Assembly (NCBI RefSeq): GCF_014359905.1
Contig: NZ_JACIYP010000033.1
Location: 1 to 48,947 of the forward strand
Source: Hoeflea sp.
Lineage (GTDB): Bacteria; Pseudomonadota; Alphaproteobacteria; Rhizobiales; Rhizobiaceae
Length of the DNA: 48,947 nucleotides
Direction of reading: 5' to 3'
Position 1 is the first letter of the stretch, and every line of letters begins with the position of its first letter. Both the position numbers and the translations under genes were made by a program. A model generated the notes under the pieces. That model ran no database searches. It was not told where the DNA came from and worked only from the letters and a program-made list of their open reading frames with translations. Below are positions 11,121 to 21,090 of the stretch, piece by piece.

Positions 11121-11283
11121 GGCGTCGGTCGCCCTTCTTGTCATGCGAGTTCGGCTTGTCATGCGCGTGCCGCGGGATATAGCGCACTGGCGCCCCGGTT
11201 GGCACCTGGAAATTGGGATTTCGAGTATAGCACGCCGCTATTCTGTGGACACGGTCGATGGCCAGGCGCAGCTGCGGTCACCC

Positions 11284-11661
11284 TCAGCACCCGGTCGCGC
11301 CTGAAGCCCAGCGCGAGATGTCGCCATTGATCCGGCCGGCCAGCGGCGAAGTCGAGAGCGGGCCGTAAAACACAGCGCCGTTCGAGGTGGCGACGATGAC
11401 CGCCCTGGGCAGGGATTGCGGCTTGCCGCGCGGGATGACCAGCAATCGCGGAGTGCTGGTGGTATCGAGTTCGGGAACGATGCCGTAGTCGTTGAAATCG
11501 CTGTCTTTCAGCCAGCAGGCATTGGCCTGGGTGTTGACCTTCTGCAGGGTGGACACCGATTGCGCGTGGGCGCTCAGGCCTGCGGGCGGGCCGGAAGCGG
11601 GCGAGCAGGCCGCCAGGGCAAATCCGGTCGCCACCACAAGCATCGGCAAAAAACGGTTCAT
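11284..11661 (-). CDS. Small predicted lipoprotein
   Basis: A 125-residue protein that starts MNRFLPMLVVATGFALAAC, a signal peptide with a lipobox (LAAC, Cys at about 19), so it is probably lipid-anchored in the envelope. The mature part contains NACWLKDSDF and LLVIPRGKPQSLPRAVIVAT. I do not recognise a named family. It lies between purQ and purL on the same strand. The ATG at 11661 was chosen because the signal peptide begins there; the longer frame adds a charged, Cys-rich extension. Confidence 0.75.
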   Translation of the reverse strand: MNRFLPMLVVATGFALAACSPASGPPAGLSAHAQSVSTLQKVNTQANACWLKDSDFNDYGIVPELDTTSTPRLLVIPRGKPQSLPRAVIVATSNGAVFYGPLSTSPLAGRINGDISRWASGATGC

Positions 11662-11771
11662 CGGGATCTCCGGGGGCGGGCGATTGCAGCGATCAGGATC
11701 AGTGCCATAGCACGATTCCCGATGAGGCCAGGGCCTGTTCATCCCGCTGCCGGCATCGGGCAGGCGGGCCC

Positions 11772-12446
11772 TCAGGCGTCGACCAGCCCAAGTGCTGCCT
11801 CGAACAGGGCGCGGCCGTCGGTGCCGCCATGGGCGGATTCGATCAGGTTTTCCGGATGCGGCATCATGCCGAGCACATTGCCCGCCTTGTTGACGATGCC
11901 CGCGATGTTGTTGACCGAGCCGTTCGGGTTGGTGTCGGGGGTGTAGCGGAACGCCACCTGGTTGCCGGCCTCGATCTCGGCAAGCGTGTCCGGATCGGCG
12001 AAATAATTGCCGTCGTGATGGGCGACCGGGCAGCGGATGACCTGACCCTGGGTGTAGCCGCGGGTGAAGGCCGTGCCGGCGTTGGCGACCTCGAGCTTGA
12101 CCTCGCGGCAGACGAATTTGAGCGAAGCGTTGCGCATCAGCGCGCCGGGCAGCATGCCGGCCTCGACCAGGATCTGGAAGCCGTTGCAGACCCCGATTAC
12201 GCGGGTGCCCTGTTCGGCCTTCTCGCGCACCGCCCGCATCACCGGCATCCGCGCGGCAATCGCGCCGCAGCGCAGGTAATCGCCATAGGAAAAGCCGCCG
12301 GGAATGACGATCAGGTCGACGTCGTCGTCGATCGCGGTTTCGGTCTGCCAGATGGTCTGCGGCGCCTGGCCGGAGATCTTGGTGAGCGCGGCAATCATGT
12401 CGCGGTCGCGGTTGAGGCCGGGGAGCAGGATGACGGCGGCTTTCAT
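11772..12446 (-). CDS. purQ: Phosphoribosylformylglycinamidine synthase subunit PurQ
   Basis: Glutaminase subunit that supplies ammonia to PurL. It is a class I glutamine amidotransferase of 224 residues: the nucleophile lies in [11 protein letters not shown] (Cys near residue 87), the oxyanion region is [12 protein letters not shown], and the catalytic His and Glu are in [10 protein letters not shown] near the C-terminus. The gap to purS is three bases, which indicates coupling. Confidence 0.96.
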   Translation of the reverse strand: MKAAVILLPGLNRDRDMIAALTKISGQAPQTIWQTETAIDDDVDLIVIPGGFSYGDYLRCGAIAARMPVMRAVREKAEQGTRVIGVCNGFQILVEAGMLPGALMRNASLKFVCREVKLEVANAGTAFTRGYTQGQVIRCPVAHHDGNYFADPDTLAEIEAGNQVAFRYTPDTNPNGSVNNIAGIVNKAGNVLGMMPHPENLIESAHGGTDGRALFEAALGLVDA

Positions 12447-12449
12447 GGC

Positions 12450-12692
12450 CTAAAGCACCTCGACCGAGAAATCCTCGATCACCGTGTTGGCGAGGAGCTT
12501 GGCCGCCATGTCCTTGAGTTCGGCTTCGGCCTTCGAGCGGTCCGAGGTCTCAAGCACGATGTCGAACACCTTGCCCTGGCGGACCTGGCCGACGCCCGCA
12601 AAGCCCAGTCCGTCGAGTGCGTGCTCGATGGCCTTGCCCTGCGGGTCGAGGACGCCGGTTTTCAGCGTGACCGTTACGCGTGCCTTGATCAT
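12450..12692 (-). CDS. purS: Phosphoribosylformylglycinamidine synthase subunit PurS
   Basis: An 80-residue subunit that holds PurL and PurQ together and helps channel ammonia. It is recognised by size, by position between purC and purQ, and by family stretches such as KARVTVTLKTGVLDPQG and HALDGLGFAGVGQVRQGK. It starts 18 bases after purC and is followed by purQ after three bases. Confidence 0.95.
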   Translation of the reverse strand: MIKARVTVTLKTGVLDPQGKAIEHALDGLGFAGVGQVRQGKVFDIVLETSDRSKAEAELKDMAAKLLANTVIEDFSVEVL

Positions 12693-12710
12693 GTCCGGAT
12701 CTCCTGACGC

Positions 12711-13475
12711 TTACTTGACCAGAACCGGTCCGGAAGGGCGGTTCATCTCGTTCTCGTTCATGATGCCGAGCCGGCGGGCGACTTCCTGGTAGGCTTCGAC
12801 CAGGTTGCCGAGATCGCGGCGGAACACATCCTTGTCGAGCTTCTGGTTGGTGTTGACGTCCCAGAGACGGCAGGAATCGGGCGAGATCTCGTCGGCGACG
12901 ACGATGCGCATCATCTCGCCTTCGAACAGACGGCCGCATTCGATCTTGAAATCGACGAGCTGTATGCCGACGCCGAGGAACAGGCCGGTGAGGAAGTCGT
13001 TGACGCGGATGGCGAGCGCCATGATGTCGTCGATTTCCTGCGGGCTGGCCCAGCCGAAGGCGGTGACGTGCTCTTCGGAGACCATCGGGTCGTCGAGCGC
13101 ATCGGCCTTGTAGTAGAACTCGATGATCGAGCGCGGCAGCACTGTGCCTTCCTCGATGCCGAGCCGCTTGGCCAGCGAGCCGGCTGCGATGTTGCGCACC
13201 ACGATCTCGAGCGGGATGATCTCCACTTCCTTGATCAGCTGCTCGCGCATGTTGATGCGGCGGATGAAGTGGGTGGGGATGCCGATCCGGTTGAGATGGG
13301 TGAAGATGTACTCGGAGATCCGGTTGTTGAGCACGCCCTTGCCGTCAACAACATCGTGTTTCTTCTTGTTGAACGCGGTGGCGTCGTCCTTGAAGAACTG
13401 GATCAGCGTGCCGGGTTCCGGGCCTTCGTAAAGGATTTTGGCCTTGCCCTCATAGATACGGCGACGACGGGTCAT
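12711..13475 (-). CDS. purC: Phosphoribosylaminoimidazole-succinocarboxamide synthase
   Basis: Joins CAIR and aspartate to SAICAR using ATP. The 254-residue length is typical. Signatures include [14 protein letters not shown] at the N-terminus (ATP-binding), [18 protein letters not shown] near residues 85-100 and [10 protein letters not shown] near 175. It is the first gene of the purC-purS-purQ-lipoprotein-purL-bolA run on the minus strand. A candidate promoter lies at 13543-13571. Confidence 0.96.
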   Translation of the reverse strand: MTRRRRIYEGKAKILYEGPEPGTLIQFFKDDATAFNKKKHDVVDGKGVLNNRISEYIFTHLNRIGIPTHFIRRINMREQLIKEVEIIPLEIVVRNIAAGSLAKRLGIEEGTVLPRSIIEFYYKADALDDPMVSEEHVTAFGWASPQEIDDIMALAIRVNDFLTGLFLGVGIQLVDFKIECGRLFEGEMMRIVVADEISPDSCRLWDVNTNQKLDKDVFRRDLGNLVEAYQEVARRLGIMNENEMNRPSGPVLVK

Positions 13476-13542
13476 GGGGGGATCTCTGTCATTTGAGCCG
13501 GCTGAAGCCGCGGCAACTCGGCATTGGGTCTGTTTGGCCCGT

Positions 13543-13571
13543 GCTTTAGCCGATTGTCCGGGCTTTCACAA
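13543..13571 (-). promoter_or_regulatory. Candidate promoter of the purC-purS-purQ run
   Basis: On the minus strand TTGTGA (13566-13571) and TAAAGC (13543-13548) are 17 bases apart, about 70 bases before the purC ATG. The match is modest. I saw no riboswitch-like structure in this 224-base divergent region. Confidence 0.28.
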
Positions 13572-13640
13572 CGCTGTTGACGGGTGTGTCCCCTGAATTG
13601 CGCGCCGCGTGCGGGTTTAGATTGCACTTTCGGCGGTCTT

Positions 13641-13669
13641 TTGTTTTATGGGGGTAACGCCCATATAGG
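13641..13669 (+). promoter_or_regulatory. Candidate promoter of the zeta-subunit gene
   Basis: TTGTTT (13641-13646) and TATAGG (13664-13669) are separated by 17 bases and end about 30 bases before the ATG at 13700. The spacing and position fit a sigma70 promoter. Confidence 0.38.
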
Positions 13670-13699
13670 GTTTATCGATTCAACGCCGGGAGCCAGTTC

Positions 13700-14020
13700 A
13701 TGAGCAGCATGAAAGACCGCGAAAACGCATTCGAAAACAAGTTTGCCCATGACAGCGAACTGAAATTCAAGGCGGAAGCCCGCCGCAACAAGCTTCTGGG
13801 GCTCTGGGCCGCCGAATTGCTGGGAAAAACTGGCGAGGAAGCCGAAGCCTACGCCAAGACCGTGGTGCTGGCCGATTTCGAGGAAGCCGGCGACGAGGAC
13901 GTGTTCCGCAAGGTGCGCGGCGATTTTGACGCCAACAACGTCGAGCAGTCCGATCACCAGCTTCGCCGCAAGATGGACGAGCTGATGGCGGTTGCCGTCG
14001 AGCAGATCCAGAGCAGCTGA
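13700..14020 (+). CDS. ATP synthase regulatory zeta subunit (DUF1476)
   Basis: A 106-residue helical protein of the DUF1476 family. In alphaproteobacteria this family was identified as the zeta subunit, an IF1-like inhibitor of F1Fo-ATPase hydrolysis. Family features are the N-terminal FENKFAHDSELKFKAEARRN, the central LGLWAAELLG and the VVLADFEEAGDEDVFRKV segment. The fit to length and sequence is good. It is divergent from purC and followed by a strong terminator. Confidence 0.92.
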   Translation: MSSMKDRENAFENKFAHDSELKFKAEARRNKLLGLWAAELLGKTGEEAEAYAKTVVLADFEEAGDEDVFRKVRGDFDANNVEQSDHQLRRKMDELMAVAVEQIQSS

Positions 14021-14042
14021 TTCGCTCTGGGTTGATTTGAAG

Positions 14043-14074
14043 AACCGCCGTCGGCTTGCCGGGGGCGGTTTTTT
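14043..14074 (+). terminator. Rho-independent terminator after the zeta-subunit gene
   Basis: AACCGCC (14043-14049) pairs with GGCGGTT (14064-14070), with further pairing inside the loop, and a run of six T ends at 14074. It ends the DUF1476 transcript. Confidence 0.8.
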
Positions 14075-14133
14075 GCTGGATTGAGAGAAGAGGGCATCCG
14101 CTTGGGGCGGAGCTGTGATTCGGAGGACAGGAC

Positions 14134-14895
14134 ATGCAATTGCGGGACGCACTGGGTCAGGGCGGGATGCTGATCACCGCGTGGTCGAGTTCACCCTCGG
14201 TGGAAATGGCGGGCGGGTTTGCGCGGTGTCCGTTCGATGCCGTCACCATCGACATGCAGCATGGCGCGCACAGCGAAGACACGGCGTTTGCCTCCGCCAG
14301 GGCCATTGCGACGGCGGGCAAGCCCGCGATCCTGCGGATTCCGGTGGGGCGCAACGATCTTGCCAGCCGGTCGCTCGACATGGGCTTCGAGGCGGTGATC
14401 GCGCCGATGATCAATTCGGTCGCCGATGCGCAGGCTTTCGCCCGGGCGATGAAATATCCGCCGGTGGGCGAGCGCTCCTGGGGGCCGACGAAGGCGTTGC
14501 AGATCCACACCGATCATACGCCCGAGAGCTATTTCCGCGCGGCCAACACGCAGACGCTGGCGCTCGCCATGATCGAAACGCGGTCCGCCTTCGCCGATCT
14601 TGACGGGATTCTGGCAACCGACGGCATTGACGGGATCTTCGTCGGGCCGTCCGATCTGTCGATTTCCTGGTCGAACGGCGCTGCCGTCGATCCGAACAAT
14701 GAAGAACTGCAGGATGTGATTGCGGAAATCGGCCGCCGCGCCCGCGGAGCCGGCAAGTTCGCCGCGATCTTTGCCATCAATCCCGCGGATGTGCCGCGGT
14801 TTGCAAAAATGGGCTACCGGCTGGCGGCGCTGAACACCGACCCCGGCATCCTGCATGCCGGCGCTGCGGTGATGCTGGACAAGGCGCGGGGCTGA
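14134..14895 (+). CDS. HpcH/HpaI aldolase family protein
   Basis: A class II, metal-dependent pyruvate aldolase fold of 253 residues, the normal size for 4-hydroxy-2-oxo-heptanedioate or 2-keto-3-deoxy-sugar aldolases. Visible are DAVTIDMQHGAHSED near residues 30-45 (catalytic His), the metal ligand region MIETRSAFADLDGI near 147, and FVGPSDLSIS near 170. The substrate cannot be assigned from sequence. It stands alone between the zeta subunit and a convergent hydrolase gene. Confidence 0.88.
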   Translation: MQLRDALGQGGMLITAWSSSPSVEMAGGFARCPFDAVTIDMQHGAHSEDTAFASARAIATAGKPAILRIPVGRNDLASRSLDMGFEAVIAPMINSVADAQAFARAMKYPPVGERSWGPTKALQIHTDHTPESYFRAANTQTLALAMIETRSAFADLDGILATDGIDGIFVGPSDLSISWSNGAAVDPNNEELQDVIAEIGRRARGAGKFAAIFAINPADVPRFAKMGYRLAALNTDPGILHAGAAVMLDKARG

Positions 14896-14923
14896 GACGG
14901 CCGGCCCTGCCGGGACGACCTGA

Positions 14924-15478
14924 TCAGGCTTTCAGCCGGGAGAGGAAATTGGCGAAGACCATGATGCCCTCCGGCCAGGGGCCGTGGCCCGATTCGGCGT
15001 TGATGTGGCCGGCATGGCCTGCGTCGATCAGCAGGGAGCCCCAGGCATTGGCCATGTCGCCGGCGTGCTCGTAGGAACCGAAGGGATCGTTGCGGCTTGC
15101 CACCACGATCGAGGGAAACGGCAGCGGGTCCTGCCCGTAGGGACCGAAGGTCATCAGATGCCTTGGCCGGATCCGGGGATTGTTGACTTCCGGCGGGGCC
15201 ACCAGGAATGCGCCTGCGATCTTGTCCTGGCATTCGGGCGAGGACTGCAGCACGGTGGCGACGCCCAGCGAATGGGCAATCACGACGACCGGCTTTCGAG
15301 CTTCGTTGACAGATTCGGCAAAGCGGGCGGTCCAGTCCTCACGCACCGGTTTGGCCCAGGCGTCCTGTTCGACACGGCGGGCGGTCGACAGCCGCGCCTG
15401 CCAGCGCGTTTGCCAGTGATCGGGGCCGGAATTGGTGTAGCCGGGAACAATCAGGATGTCTGCTTGGGCAACTTTCAT
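14924..15478 (-). CDS. RBBP9/YdeN family alpha/beta hydrolase
   Basis: A 184-residue serine hydrolase of the RBBP9 (DUF2 family esterase) type. It begins ADILIVPGYTNSGPDHWQTRW, the family hallmark. The nucleophile lies in VVVIAHSLGVAT (Ser70), the acid is likely in ASRNDPFGSYE, and the base in the C-terminal GHGPWPEG. The ATG at 15478 (MKVAQADIL) was chosen over an upstream frame start at 15514. The natural substrate is unknown. Confidence 0.88.
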   Translation of the reverse strand: MKVAQADILIVPGYTNSGPDHWQTRWQARLSTARRVEQDAWAKPVREDWTARFAESVNEARKPVVVIAHSLGVATVLQSSPECQDKIAGAFLVAPPEVNNPRIRPRHLMTFGPYGQDPLPFPSIVVASRNDPFGSYEHAGDMANAWGSLLIDAGHAGHINAESGHGPWPEGIMVFANFLSRLKA

Positions 15479-15510
15479 GCTGCCCGAGGTGGGGGAGCGC
15501 GGCGCAAATG

Positions 15511-15738
15511 TCAACCGGTCGAGGGCATGGCGACCTGGCTCGGCGGAACGATCAGAAACGGCGCGCCGTCGTTTTTCAGATTGACCTGGTTGAAGGTGAC
15601 AATGACGACCAGGGCGGCGATGACCAACGCGGCCGCGATCCAGAGACTGGCGCCTGTGTCGTTGATTTCGTGCGGTTCCGGGCCGTCCGGCTCGCGCTTG
15701 CGGTGGCCACGGTTTGCGAATGGTGGATAGTCCTGCAT
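15511..15738 (-). CDS. Small single-pass membrane protein of unknown function
   Basis: A 75-residue protein with a charged N-terminal half (about residues 1-30), one clear membrane helix (SLWIAAALVIAALVVIVTF, about 31-50) and a short tail. GAGGATGCC just upstream of the ATG at 15738 supports the start. It lies 32 bases upstream of the hydrolase gene on the same strand and may be co-transcribed. No family was recognised. Confidence 0.6.
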   Translation of the reverse strand: MQDYPPFANRGHRKREPDGPEPHEINDTGASLWIAAALVIAALVVIVTFNQVNLKNDGAPFLIVPPSQVAMPSTG

Positions 15739-15884
15739 GGCATCCTCATGATTCCGGCAAGTTTTCGGTTTGATCCTTAGGATCGGCGAAAACCGCGGCA
15801 ATATGAGGGCGATATCATGGCATGCGGAGCGGGGCGGTCACTTCCGGTGACAGTTGGTTAATCGCGCGTGCGATCCGAGATTGC

Positions 15885-15963
15885 CGGGGACAGTTTGTTT
15901 TTTCGCATTTAGATTGTGTATTGCTATTGTTCAATTTTATCGCGAAAAAATAGACTGTCCCCG
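15885..15963. repeat. Imperfect inverted repeat, REP/BIME-like
   Basis: Two 22-base arms, 15885-15906 and 15942-15963, start and end with CGGGGACAGT / ACTGTCCCCG and carry T-rich / A-rich inner parts ending in CGC/GCG. They match at 20 of 22 positions; both mismatches would form G-U pairs in RNA. The AT-rich loop is 35 bases. A degenerate direct copy lies at 15844-15865 (CCGGTGACAGTTGG...). Repeats with a GGGGACAGT core are common as REP-like elements in proteobacteria. It starts seven bases after the purB stop, so it may also act as a transcription terminator. Confidence 0.65.
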
Positions 15964-15970
15964 AACTACA

Positions 15971-17299
<1,329 letters not shown>

Positions 17300-17379
17300 G
17301 GCAAGGTCCGTAAATGTGTTTCTCGGTGCCGTGGGTCTAGTTCATTTTGTCCGCGAATCAAACGGTCTGTCGACCTTGT

Positions 17380-17964
17380 CTAGGAGATATTGCCGGATTT
17401 GGGCGGCGTCCTGCGATCGTTGGCGCGCGCGAGCATCCAGGAGGCGCCAAAAAGAAACGCCACGCCGAGCGGAAGGTAGAGCCGCACGCCGGCGACGGTG
17501 AACTGGTAGATCGCGGCAGCGCTGGTGAAGACGAGCTGCAACAGCCACAATCTGGTGAAGGGGTCGCCATGCCATTGGGCGTAGAAATTGCGGTAGATAA
17601 TGGCAAACAGCCCCGCCGTGACGCAAAGGGTGAACAGCGTCAGGCACAGGAATGCGGCCGCGAAGGCCGCTTCACGCGACCGCCGGAAGGCAATGAAGCG
17701 AAAGCTCGCGAGGCTCATCGGCCAGGCGAGCGCCGCGCCGCTAAAGACCAGGGCGGTGATGCTCCAGTAATGCGAGGTCAGTGCTGCCATCGACAGCCAC
17801 AGCCAGGCTTGCGCCGAAAGCGCCATGGCCGCACCCCAGCCGATGGCGCCAAGGATCGCTTCGGACCAGCCGATCCGCGCCGCCTGAATCCGGTCGCGCC
17901 GGTTGGAATTGTCGTTGGCCGGTCTGGGCGCCGGTCCCTTGTGCCGTTTGACCGGGTTGCTCAT
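17380..17964 (-). CDS. Predicted multi-pass membrane protein, unknown function
   Basis: A 194-residue protein with a basic cytoplasmic N-terminus (KRHKGPAPRPANDN) and about five hydrophobic segments, for example near residues 37-60, 65-85, 98-120, 140-158 and 163-180. No family was recognised. Its ATG overlaps the stop of the upstream DUF2259 gene by four bases (ATGA), so the two are coupled. purB starts 80 bases downstream on the same strand. Confidence 0.75.
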   Translation of the reverse strand: MSNPVKRHKGPAPRPANDNSNRRDRIQAARIGWSEAILGAIGWGAAMALSAQAWLWLSMAALTSHYWSITALVFSGAALAWPMSLASFRFIAFRRSREAAFAAAFLCLTLFTLCVTAGLFAIIYRNFYAQWHGDPFTRLWLLQLVFTSAAAIYQFTVAGVRLYLPLGVAFLFGASWMLARANDRRTPPKSGNIS

Positions 17965-18692
17965 TCAAGCCGTCGGGTCACGGCTATCCAGCGGCCGCTT
18001 TCGCCCTCGAAACCGATGGAGCGGACCAGCACCAGCACGGCGTGGGTCGAGACCCCGTCAGCAGAATGGGTGATCGCGCCGCCGATGCGGTAGGCCAGGG
18101 GGCAGCCGCGGCTGCGTGGCACGGAGGTGTCGTCATGTAGCACCAGGTCGGAAGGCCGGCCGTCGGTTTGTGTCATTTCCAGCCGGAAGCCGATGGAGGT
18201 CTCGTCGATATCCCTGCAGAGCGACGATGCGGGCAGCGGCTTTTCCTCAAGGGTGACCTCGTAGGGCCCGAACGGCTGGGGGGCCATGGAAAACGGCGTG
18301 TAGCGCAACTGATGTGCCGCGCCATCGATCTCCGACAGCGGGTTGAAGGCGGCGATGGTGCCGGGGTTGCTGGCGAACCGGTAGCTCGCCTCCAGCGATT
18401 CGGACCGGGCTTGCGCCTCCGCGCGAGCCTCGCCGATGGAGCGGGTCTCGTCCTCAAGCACGACGCGGACCGTCGAGCCGGGCAGGAAGGAATCATCCGT
18501 GGTGTCGATGAAGAACCGGTTGGCGAAGGCGAAGCCGGAGCCGTCCTGGATGCCGAATTCCTCGAAGGCGAAGACCTTGCCATCGGCGGAAAACCCGATC
18601 GGCCGCACTTCAGCGAATTCGCCCGCCTGGGTCGCGCACGGCGCGAGACACAGGGCAATCAAGGCAATCGGCATGTGACGAATGGCTGGCAT
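17961..18692 (-). CDS. Exported DUF2259 protein
   Basis: A 243-residue protein with an N-terminal signal peptide (hydrophobic IALIALCLAP, cleavage probably after TQA near residue 23) followed by a DUF2259 domain. AEVRPIGFSADGKVFAFEEFGIQDGSGF is the family's typical beginning, resembling one blade of a beta-propeller (broken here into GFSADGKVFAFEEF and IQDGSGFAFAN). Function is unknown; the periplasm is the likely place. It overlaps the next membrane protein gene by four bases. Confidence 0.83.
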   Translation of the reverse strand: MPAIRHMPIALIALCLAPCATQAGEFAEVRPIGFSADGKVFAFEEFGIQDGSGFAFANRFFIDTTDDSFLPGSTVRVVLEDETRSIGEARAEAQARSESLEASYRFASNPGTIAAFNPLSEIDGAAHQLRYTPFSMAPQPFGPYEVTLEEKPLPASSLCRDIDETSIGFRLEMTQTDGRPSDLVLHDDTSVPRSRGCPLAYRIGGAITHSADGVSTHAVLVLVRSIGFEGESGRWIAVTRRLE

Positions 18693-18762
18693 CGCGGGCC
18701 CTCGGATTGGTCAGGATGAACCGGGTATCACTGCCGGGCCGGACGGGCAACCGGAAGCCTGT

Positions 18763-19788
18763 TCAATCTTGTCGTGATGTCCATGCCGGCTTCAGATCGC
18801 GCGGATCGGGCGTGGCGGCATGAATGCCGCGGGCGATGGCGCGGCTCATGGTCGAGGCCGCCGCCGCGCACAGATCCAGGAACGCCTCGGGCGAGGGTTT
18901 GCGGCCCGACGCGCCGGTGGCGAGCGCGAACACCAGATCCCCGTCATAGGGCGTGTGGCTGGGCCAGATCGCCCGGGCGAAACCGGCATGCGCCGCGATC
19001 GCCAGCCGCTTGGCCTCGGCCTTGGAGAGGACCGCGTCGGTGGCGATGACGGCGATGGTGGTGTTGGAGACGCCGCGCGCCATCTCGCGGAACTTGATCC
19101 TGAGGTCGCTCGCATCCTCGGGGAAGGGCGCCGGCATGCCGAGACCGCCGAACTCGTCGCCGATCTCGAAGGGCGCCGCCCAGAAATGGCGCGTGTCGCC
19201 GATGGTGACTGACCCCATCGGATTGGCGGCGACGAGCGCGCCGATCATGTGCTCGCCCGCGACCAGTGAAGAGGCCGATCCGAGGCCGCCCTTGAAGGTA
19301 GCCGTCAGCGCGCCGACGCCGGCGCCGGCGGCGCCGATGGCAAAATCGCGGGAAGCCGCAGCGGCTGCCTGGTAGCCGAGCTCGCGATAGGGCGGATAGC
19401 GGCCCCAATCCTTGTCGCCGCCATTGATCAGGTCGAACAGGATGGCCGCGGGCACGATCGGGATCCGGTGAGGCCCGACCGCGAAGCCCATGCCCTGTTC
19501 GCGCAAATAGGCTTGCGCCCCGCCGGCCGCATCCAGCCCGAAAGCCGAGCCGCCGGAAAGAACAAGCCCGTTGACGGTTTCCACCGTGTTGTGCGGCTCG
19601 AGCAGATCGGTCTCGCGGGTGCCGGGCGCGCCGCCCAGAACCTGCACGGCGGCGGTGGCGGGTGGATCGCACAGGATCGCCGTCGTGCCGGAATGGAGTC
19701 TGGCATCGCTTGAATTGCCGACGGTGAGGCCTGCCACATCGGTGATCAGGTTGCGCGGTCCGCTTTGCAGTGTTGGGCCTGCTTGCAT
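18763..19788 (-). CDS. P1 family (DmpA/NylC-like) self-processing peptidase or amidase
   Basis: A 341-residue Ntn-type hydrolase of peptidase family S58/P1, which includes aminopeptidase DmpA, beta-peptidyl aminopeptidases and nylon oligomer hydrolase NylC. The beginning ITDVAGLTVGN and NGLVLSGGSAFGLDAAGG near residues 73-90 are family features. The precursor should cleave itself in the motif SNTTIAVIATDA, between Asn242 and Thr243, making Thr the nucleophile, as in NylC rather than the Ser of DmpA. The substrate is unknown. It starts downstream of the binding-protein gene with a 15-base gap and is probably co-transcribed with it. Confidence 0.9.
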   Translation of the reverse strand: MQAGPTLQSGPRNLITDVAGLTVGNSSDARLHSGTTAILCDPPATAAVQVLGGAPGTRETDLLEPHNTVETVNGLVLSGGSAFGLDAAGGAQAYLREQGMGFAVGPHRIPIVPAAILFDLINGGDKDWGRYPPYRELGYQAAAAASRDFAIGAAGAGVGALTATFKGGLGSASSLVAGEHMIGALVAANPMGSVTIGDTRHFWAAPFEIGDEFGGLGMPAPFPEDASDLRIKFREMARGVSNTTIAVIATDAVLSKAEAKRLAIAAHAGFARAIWPSHTPYDGDLVFALATGASGRKPSPEAFLDLCAAAASTMSRAIARGIHAATPDPRDLKPAWTSRQD

Positions 19789-19803
19789 CGTCGGGGCTCT
19801 CGA

Positions 19804-20937
19804 TTACTGGGTCTGGCCGGACAGGCGCGCAGCGTCGTCGACGCTCAGCCGCCGGAAGCCGCCATCGTCCTGGATGGCGAGCACAAAGCCCGGTTCGCGC
19901 CGCTCGCCGTCCTCATCAAAGGTCACCGGTCCGAGCGCGGTGGCAAAGGTGGCGCCGGCGAGAAGGTCATCGAGGTCCGCTTCGCCATAGCCCATCCGGG
20001 CTGCGACCGCGCCAAGGATTTCAGCTGCGGCATAGGCGGGGATCCTGAGACCCTCGGCGATGAGGCCGTGATCCGCAAAGGCCTGGCGGGCGCCCGCATC
20101 CTCAGGGCCGGGAACCGCGCCCGCCGAGAGCACCGCGATGGTTCCGTCCGGCAGCGGAAGGTCTCCCGCAGGCGCATGCAGCGCGTCGCCGCCCATGAAC
20201 CGGAGCGCGACGCCCTGGTACTCGGCTTCCTGGGCGATCACTGCCAGGTCGGCGCGTTCGCCGCCGACAAAGACGCGGCTGACGCCCGCGGACTTGAGCC
20301 TGCGCACCAGGCTCGGCTGGGTTTCCTGGCCGGGGCGGTAATTGTCGACGAATGTCGGATTGAGCGCCCGGTCTTCCAGCCTGACCCGGACCGCCTCGAC
20401 AAGCTCGCGGCCGGAGATCGCCCCGTCCTCGATCAGCGCGAAGGGCTTGTCCGCCCAGAACCGGAAGATCGCGTCGGCGGCGATTTCGGCTTCCGAGCCC
20501 GCGCGCGGCGCAAGCCGGAAGAACTTCCATCCGAGCCGTGAGGCTTCCTCGCCGATGATGTCAGCGCGGACCGTCAGCGTCATCACCGGAATGCCGCTGT
20601 CCGTCAGCATCGGCAGCGCTGCGGCGAGGCTTTCTGTACACAGGAACCCGACGACGATGTCGACGCCGGCCTCGCTCATGGCGGCCGCCGCATCGGCGCC
20701 GGATTCGGGCGTGCAGCCGTCATCGCCCTCGACAATGTCGTCGAACCTCCCCGGGTTGTCGGCATTCCAGATGGCGAAGGCCTCGCGGACATGATCACCC
20801 AGAAGCTTGAACTGGCCCGATTGCGGAATGACAAGGCCAACCTGAAGCGCTTCCGCACGCGCCGGCAGGGCGGTGGACAGGAGAGCCAGAATGAAGGCCA
20901 GGAGGCGGAACGGGCGGCGCATGTTCATGCGCCACAT
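19804..20937 (-). CDS. Periplasmic branched-chain amino acid-type binding protein
   Basis: A 377-residue protein with a signal peptide (LLAFILALLSTALPARAEA) and a type I periplasmic binding fold of the LivJ/AmiC class (starts LQVGLVIPQSGQFKLLGDHVREAF; later DIVVGFLCTESLAAALPML). No ABC permease or ATPase gene is next to it, so it is an orphan sensor or binding protein. The first ATG at 20937 is used; ATGs at 20928 and 20922 are equally possible because no clear ribosome-binding site decides. The liv genes at 46.6 kb are far away and differently arranged, so no link is claimed. Confidence 0.85.
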   Translation of the reverse strand: MWRMNMRRPFRLLAFILALLSTALPARAEALQVGLVIPQSGQFKLLGDHVREAFAIWNADNPGRFDDIVEGDDGCTPESGADAAAAMSEAGVDIVVGFLCTESLAAALPMLTDSGIPVMTLTVRADIIGEEASRLGWKFFRLAPRAGSEAEIAADAIFRFWADKPFALIEDGAISGRELVEAVRVRLEDRALNPTFVDNYRPGQETQPSLVRRLKSAGVSRVFVGGERADLAVIAQEAEYQGVALRFMGGDALHAPAGDLPLPDGTIAVLSAGAVPGPEDAGARQAFADHGLIAEGLRIPAYAAAEILGAVAARMGYGEADLDDLLAGATFATALGPVTFDEDGERREPGFVLAIQDDGGFRRLSVDDAARLSGQTQ

Positions 20938-21090
20938 TTAGCCCAGCGGCGATTGTAACTCAAAGCAAATTCCGTCCCGTTGCGGCCCGACGGGCGTGCA
21001 CGGGCGATAAAAAGTCGTGCGCGTGGGTTTCAAATTTACCCATGGCCTTTATGTATGGATCCTGATCACTTCAAAGTCTGAGGCGCATGC

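Noticed and set aside
13476..13699. Purine riboswitch before purC
   Set aside because: I see no aptamer-like stem arrangement in this 224-base region; only promoter-like elements were found.
19804..20937. Binding protein as partner of the livH-livM-livG genes
   Set aside because: It is 26 kb away, on the other strand and paired with a P1 peptidase. The real partner is probably outside the right edge.
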